Shown here: positions 6,266 to 7,998 of the stretch, in pieces | Layout: each line of letters begins with the position of its first letter | How positions within the stretch are numbered: position 1 is the first letter of the stretch | DNA from: Bacteroidales bacterium | GTDB taxonomy: Bacteria > Bacteroidota > Bacteroidia > Bacteroidales > UBA7960 | Reading direction: 5' to 3' | Assembly (NCBI GenBank): GCA_007131895.1 | Contig: SLPR01000298.1 | Span: 1-7,998, forward strand | Length of the DNA: 7,998 nucleotides | Position numbers and translations under genes: made by a program | Notes under the pieces: model-generated | The model's input: the letters and a program-made list of their open reading frames with translations, nothing else | What the model was told of the DNA's origin: nothing | Databases searched by the model: none

Positions 6266-7267
6266 TTATTTTCCTGCAGCCTGGTTGACGGTAATGGCGA
6301 CGAGACTTACAATATCTTCCACTGAGCATCCTCTTGAAAGGTCATTAATGGGGGCAGCCATACCCTGTAATACCGGGCCCACGGCTTCAGCACCGGCCAG
6401 TCGCTGCACCAGTTTATAAGCAATGTTCCCTACTTCAAGGGTAGGAAATACCAATACATTGGCTTTGCCTGCTATTTCGCTGTCAGGAGCCTTGCTTTTT
6501 CCGATAGCGGCTACGATAGCGGCATCAGCTTGCAATTCTCCGTCAATTTTAAGGGAGGGTTCCATTTCTCTGGCCAGACGTGTAGCTTCGATTACTTTAT
6601 CGCACATGGGATGCTTTGCACTCCCTTTGGTGGAAAAGCTAAGCATGGCCACCCGGGGCTCTAAACCGGCAATGGCCCGGGTAGTGCGGGCAGTCATAAC
6701 GGCTATCTGGGCAAGCTCTTCAGCAGTGGGATCCGGGTGAACGGCACAGTCTGCAAAAACGATGATTCCGTCGTCTCCCCATTGCTTGTCGGGCATTATC
6801 ATAATAAATGCACCAGAAACAACACTGATTCCCGGTAAGGTTTTTACTACCTGAAAAGCCGGACGTAAAACATTCCCGGTTGCATTCTGTGCTCCGGCAA
6901 CCTCTCCGTCAGCGTCACCGTTTTTTATCAGCAGGGTGGCAAGATACAATGGATCTTCAACAAGTTTGAAGGCATCCTCCCTGCTCAAACCCTTACTTTT
7001 CCGGATCTCAAAGAGCATGTCAGCATAAAAATCCTTCTTCTCGTGGGTTACCGGATCTATGATTGTCGCTTTGGAAATGTGTTCCAGTCCGGAAGCCGTT
7101 GCCATATTCTGGATTTCAGATACATTCCCCAACAAAATAATTCGGGCAATCCCATCCCTGAGGATTTCATTGGCAGCTTTTAACGTTCTTTCCTCTGTAC
7201 CTTCAGGCAAAACGATACATTTATCATGCTTTTTTGCTTTCTCTTTGATCGATGTTATCAGATCCAT
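6266..7267 (-). CDS. pta: Phosphate acetyltransferase (short form)
   Basis: The enzyme moves the acetyl group from CoA to phosphate, making the acetyl phosphate that acetate kinase uses. At 333 residues it is the short form, consisting of the PTA_PTB catalytic domain only and lacking the BioD-like and DRTGG N-terminal regions of E. coli Pta. Visible signatures are LPEGTEERTLKAA (20-32), the block GDADGEVAGAQNATGNVLRP (117-136) with Arg135, FADCAVHPDPTAEELA (171-186), SFSTKGSAKHP (210-220), and the C-terminal QRLAGAEAVGPVLQG (288-302) and NDLSRGCSVEDIV (308-320). Arg289, Ser311, Arg312 and Asp318 match the active-site residues known in the Methanosarcina enzyme, each shifted by two. The gene is first in the pta-ackA operon, behind a well-matched promoter about 46 bases upstream. 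No truncation or missing active-site residue was seen. Confidence 0.98.
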   Translation of the reverse strand: MDLITSIKEKAKKHDKCIVLPEGTEERTLKAANEILRDGIARIILLGNVSEIQNMATASGLEHISKATIIDPVTHEKKDFYADMLFEIRKSKGLSREDAFKLVEDPLYLATLLIKNGDADGEVAGAQNATGNVLRPAFQVVKTLPGISVVSGAFIMIMPDKQWGDDGIIVFADCAVHPDPTAEELAQIAVMTARTTRAIAGLEPRVAMLSFSTKGSAKHPMCDKVIEATRLAREMEPSLKIDGELQADAAIVAAIGKSKAPDSEIAGKANVLVFPTLEVGNIAYKLVQRLAGAEAVGPVLQGMAAPINDLSRGCSVEDIVSLVAITVNQAAGK

Positions 7268-7312
7268 TTTTCACGCTTTTACGGTTAAAATTAATTGACT
7301 TTCAAGGGGCAA

Positions 7313-7343
7313 CAAAATTAGAATTTATTTGTGTGCATTCAAA
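7313..7343 (-). promoter_or_regulatory. Promoter of the pta-ackA operon
   Basis: Read on the - strand, TTTG (7343-7340) is followed after 19 bases by TAATTTTG (7320-7313), an exact fit to both elements of the Bacteroidota housekeeping consensus. Transcription would start near 7306, giving a leader of about 40 bases. This is the best promoter match in the window. Confidence 0.68.
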
Positions 7344-7364
7344 GCGCAAAACCCTGATTTTTTA

Positions 7365-7398
7365 AACAACTGCCATGCTTAACTTAAATTTAGTTGTT
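7365..7398. repeat. Short inverted repeat in the divergent intergenic region
   Basis: AACAACT (7365-7371) and AGTTGTT (7392-7398) are exact reverse complements separated by 20 bases. The repeat lies just upstream of the pta promoter, so it could be a binding site. A 7-bp match in A/T-rich DNA can also arise by chance. Confidence 0.25.
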
Positions 7399-7522
7399 AA
7401 TCGCCTAACAATGCATTTTTTGCATAGCTAATCCGCTCCTAAACATAGATTAATTTTTCCATCATAACAGCCTTCAACATAAAAACCATTAAACTAAGGA
7501 GGCAAAATGATTGTAATCCTGC

Positions 7523-7551
7523 TTTTAAGCTAAAAATATGCTTTACCTTTG
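7523..7551 (+). promoter_or_regulatory. Promoter candidate for the terminal membrane-protein gene
   Basis: TACCTTTG (7544-7551) exactly fits TAnnTTTG. The upstream element is only TTTT (7523-7526), 17 bases away, so the -33 half is weaker. Transcription would start near 7558, leaving a leader of about 142 bases before the ATG at 7700. Confidence 0.5.
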
Positions 7552-7580
7552 CAAAAAAATAATTGTTTGGAGAACGGAGG

Positions 7581-7643
7581 ATGAAATATCCGATACCAGA
7601 AGGTGCTGAATCGTTGAACCGCTGGATCAAAAATTTTGCATAG
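7581..7643 (+). CDS. Possible 20-residue leader peptide ORF
   Basis: This short ORF reads MKYPIPEGAESLNRWIKNFA and ends at TAG (7641-7643). It begins about 23 bases after the predicted transcription start. It has purine-rich GGAG (7569-7572) at a normal ribosome-binding distance and a second GGAGG directly touching the ATG, unusual in a window whose other genes lack such signals. A GGAT/ATCC hairpin (7579-7590) with loop GAAAT would enclose the start codon. It could be a regulatory leader peptide for the gene at 7700, or a chance ORF inside a structured leader. There is no run of a single amino acid that would suggest classical attenuation. Confidence 0.3.
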   Translation: MKYPIPEGAESLNRWIKNFA

Positions 7644-7683
7644 CCATAAAACAAGTAAAGGAAAGAGGTTGAACCTCTGGATC
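7592..7683 (+). promoter_or_regulatory. Structured leader with a 16-bp direct repeat, upstream of the terminal gene
   Basis: GTTGAACCGCTGGATC (7613-7628) recurs as GTTGAACCTCTGGATC (7668-7683), 15 of 16 bases identical and 55 bases apart. The first copy can close a hairpin: GAT-A-CCAG (7592-7599) pairs with CTGGATC (7622-7628) with one bulged A, and GGT (7602-7604) with ACC (7618-7620). The second copy lies in the local palindrome AGAGGTT-G-AACCTCT (7664-7678). A regulatory leader is inferred; I do not recognise a known riboswitch class. Confidence 0.4.
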
Positions 7684-7699
7684 GTTTGATACAATTTGA

Positions 7700-7998
7700 A
7701 TGATGGAAAAAAAGAATGGTATTTTCAGTCTTGATTGGTTGCCAGTCTTCGTGTATCTCATGATGTTGTCACTTAGCACTGCAGCATTGGCAGGCAATTC
7801 ATACAGTTTTTCAACAGATGAGTTTCAACCATCTGCTGAAGAGATGGCTGTGCCCTTGAAGGAACCACAGGCGGGGAGCGAAGTTTTCGGAAATCACGAA
7901 CTTCCTGCCACTACTCCTTTCGTAATGGAACACCGCCATAAAGACGAATCAGGAAAATACGTAACCCTTTGGATTATCTTATCCATCCTGCTGCTGAG
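7700..7998 (+). CDS. Unrecognised exported or membrane protein, 5' part only
   Basis: The first 99 codons are present and the gene runs off the window. I do not recognise the family. Residues 1-12 are polar with a Lys pair. Residues 13-31 are hydrophobic and end STAALA before Gly32, a good signal-peptidase I site, so the N-terminus looks like a cleaved signal peptide. Residues 32-86 form a polar, acidic, Pro-containing segment expected outside the cytoplasm, ending in a His/Lys-rich patch (MEHRHKDESGK). A second hydrophobic stretch, YVTLWIILSILLL (87-99), begins at the window edge and is likely a membrane helix. Translation could start at ATG 7700 or at the next codon, ATG 7703; neither has a Shine-Dalgarno sequence. 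The gene is divergent from pta-ackA and preceded by its own promoter candidate and an unusual leader. Confidence 0.75.
   Translation, partial: MMEKKNGIFSLDWLPVFVYLMMLSLSTAALAGNSYSFSTDEFQPSAEEMAVPLKEPQAGSEVFGNHELPATTPFVMEHRHKDESGKYVTLWIILSILLL

Noticed and set aside
7439..7654. 71-codon open frame on the - strand in the divergent intergenic region
   Set aside because: It overlaps the + strand promoter and leader, has no start signal, and its translation shows no family-like pattern.

Overview
The window looks like a chromosomal segment of a Bacteroidota bacterium, probably a fermentative member of the Bacteroidales/Marinilabiliales. Three things point that way. Promoter candidates fit the phylum's sigma-ABfr consensus (TTTG, about 19 bp, TAnnTTTG). 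Start codons mostly sit behind A/T-rich leaders without a Shine-Dalgarno sequence. The gene content also fits: head-GIN (DUF2807) proteins, a cyclophilin carrying a lipoprotein-like signal, and a lone pheS with a CxxC...CxxC insert. The order-level placement is inference.

Layout. Bases 2-82 are the 3' end of a gene that reads as the C-terminal rung of a DUF2807 protein; a strong terminator follows at 140-183. Next, on the + strand, come a lipoprotein-type cyclophilin (365-1057), pheS (1160-2191) and a 73-residue two-helix membrane protein of PLDc_N type (2259-2480), closed by a terminator at 2528-2563. A second + strand unit holds two adjacent DUF2807 genes. The first (2679-3407) encodes a lipoprotein. 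The second (3485-4924) encodes a DUF2807 domain joined to a C-terminal outer-membrane beta-barrel-like region. Their promoter candidate overlaps a perfect 10-bp inverted repeat. A probably bidirectional terminator (4943-4974) separates this unit from the convergent pta-ackA operon on the - strand (7267 to 4996), which makes acetate and ATP from acetyl-CoA and has a well-matched promoter at 7313-7343. A 432-bp divergent intergenic region follows. It ends in a + strand leader and the start of an unrecognised exported or membrane protein (7700 to the window edge).

Functionally, pheS and pta-ackA are housekeeping genes for translation and acetate/ATP metabolism. The cyclophilin probably assists folding in the envelope. 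The DUF2807 proteins are predicted cell-envelope beta-solenoids of unknown function. The parts most worth a second look are the DUF2807-barrel fusion beside its lipoprotein paralogue, the palindrome over their promoter, and the leader at 7558-7699, which has a short ORF, a 16-bp repeat and a resemblance to the 3' end of 16S rRNA. No mobile elements, CRISPR arrays, tRNA or rRNA genes were seen.
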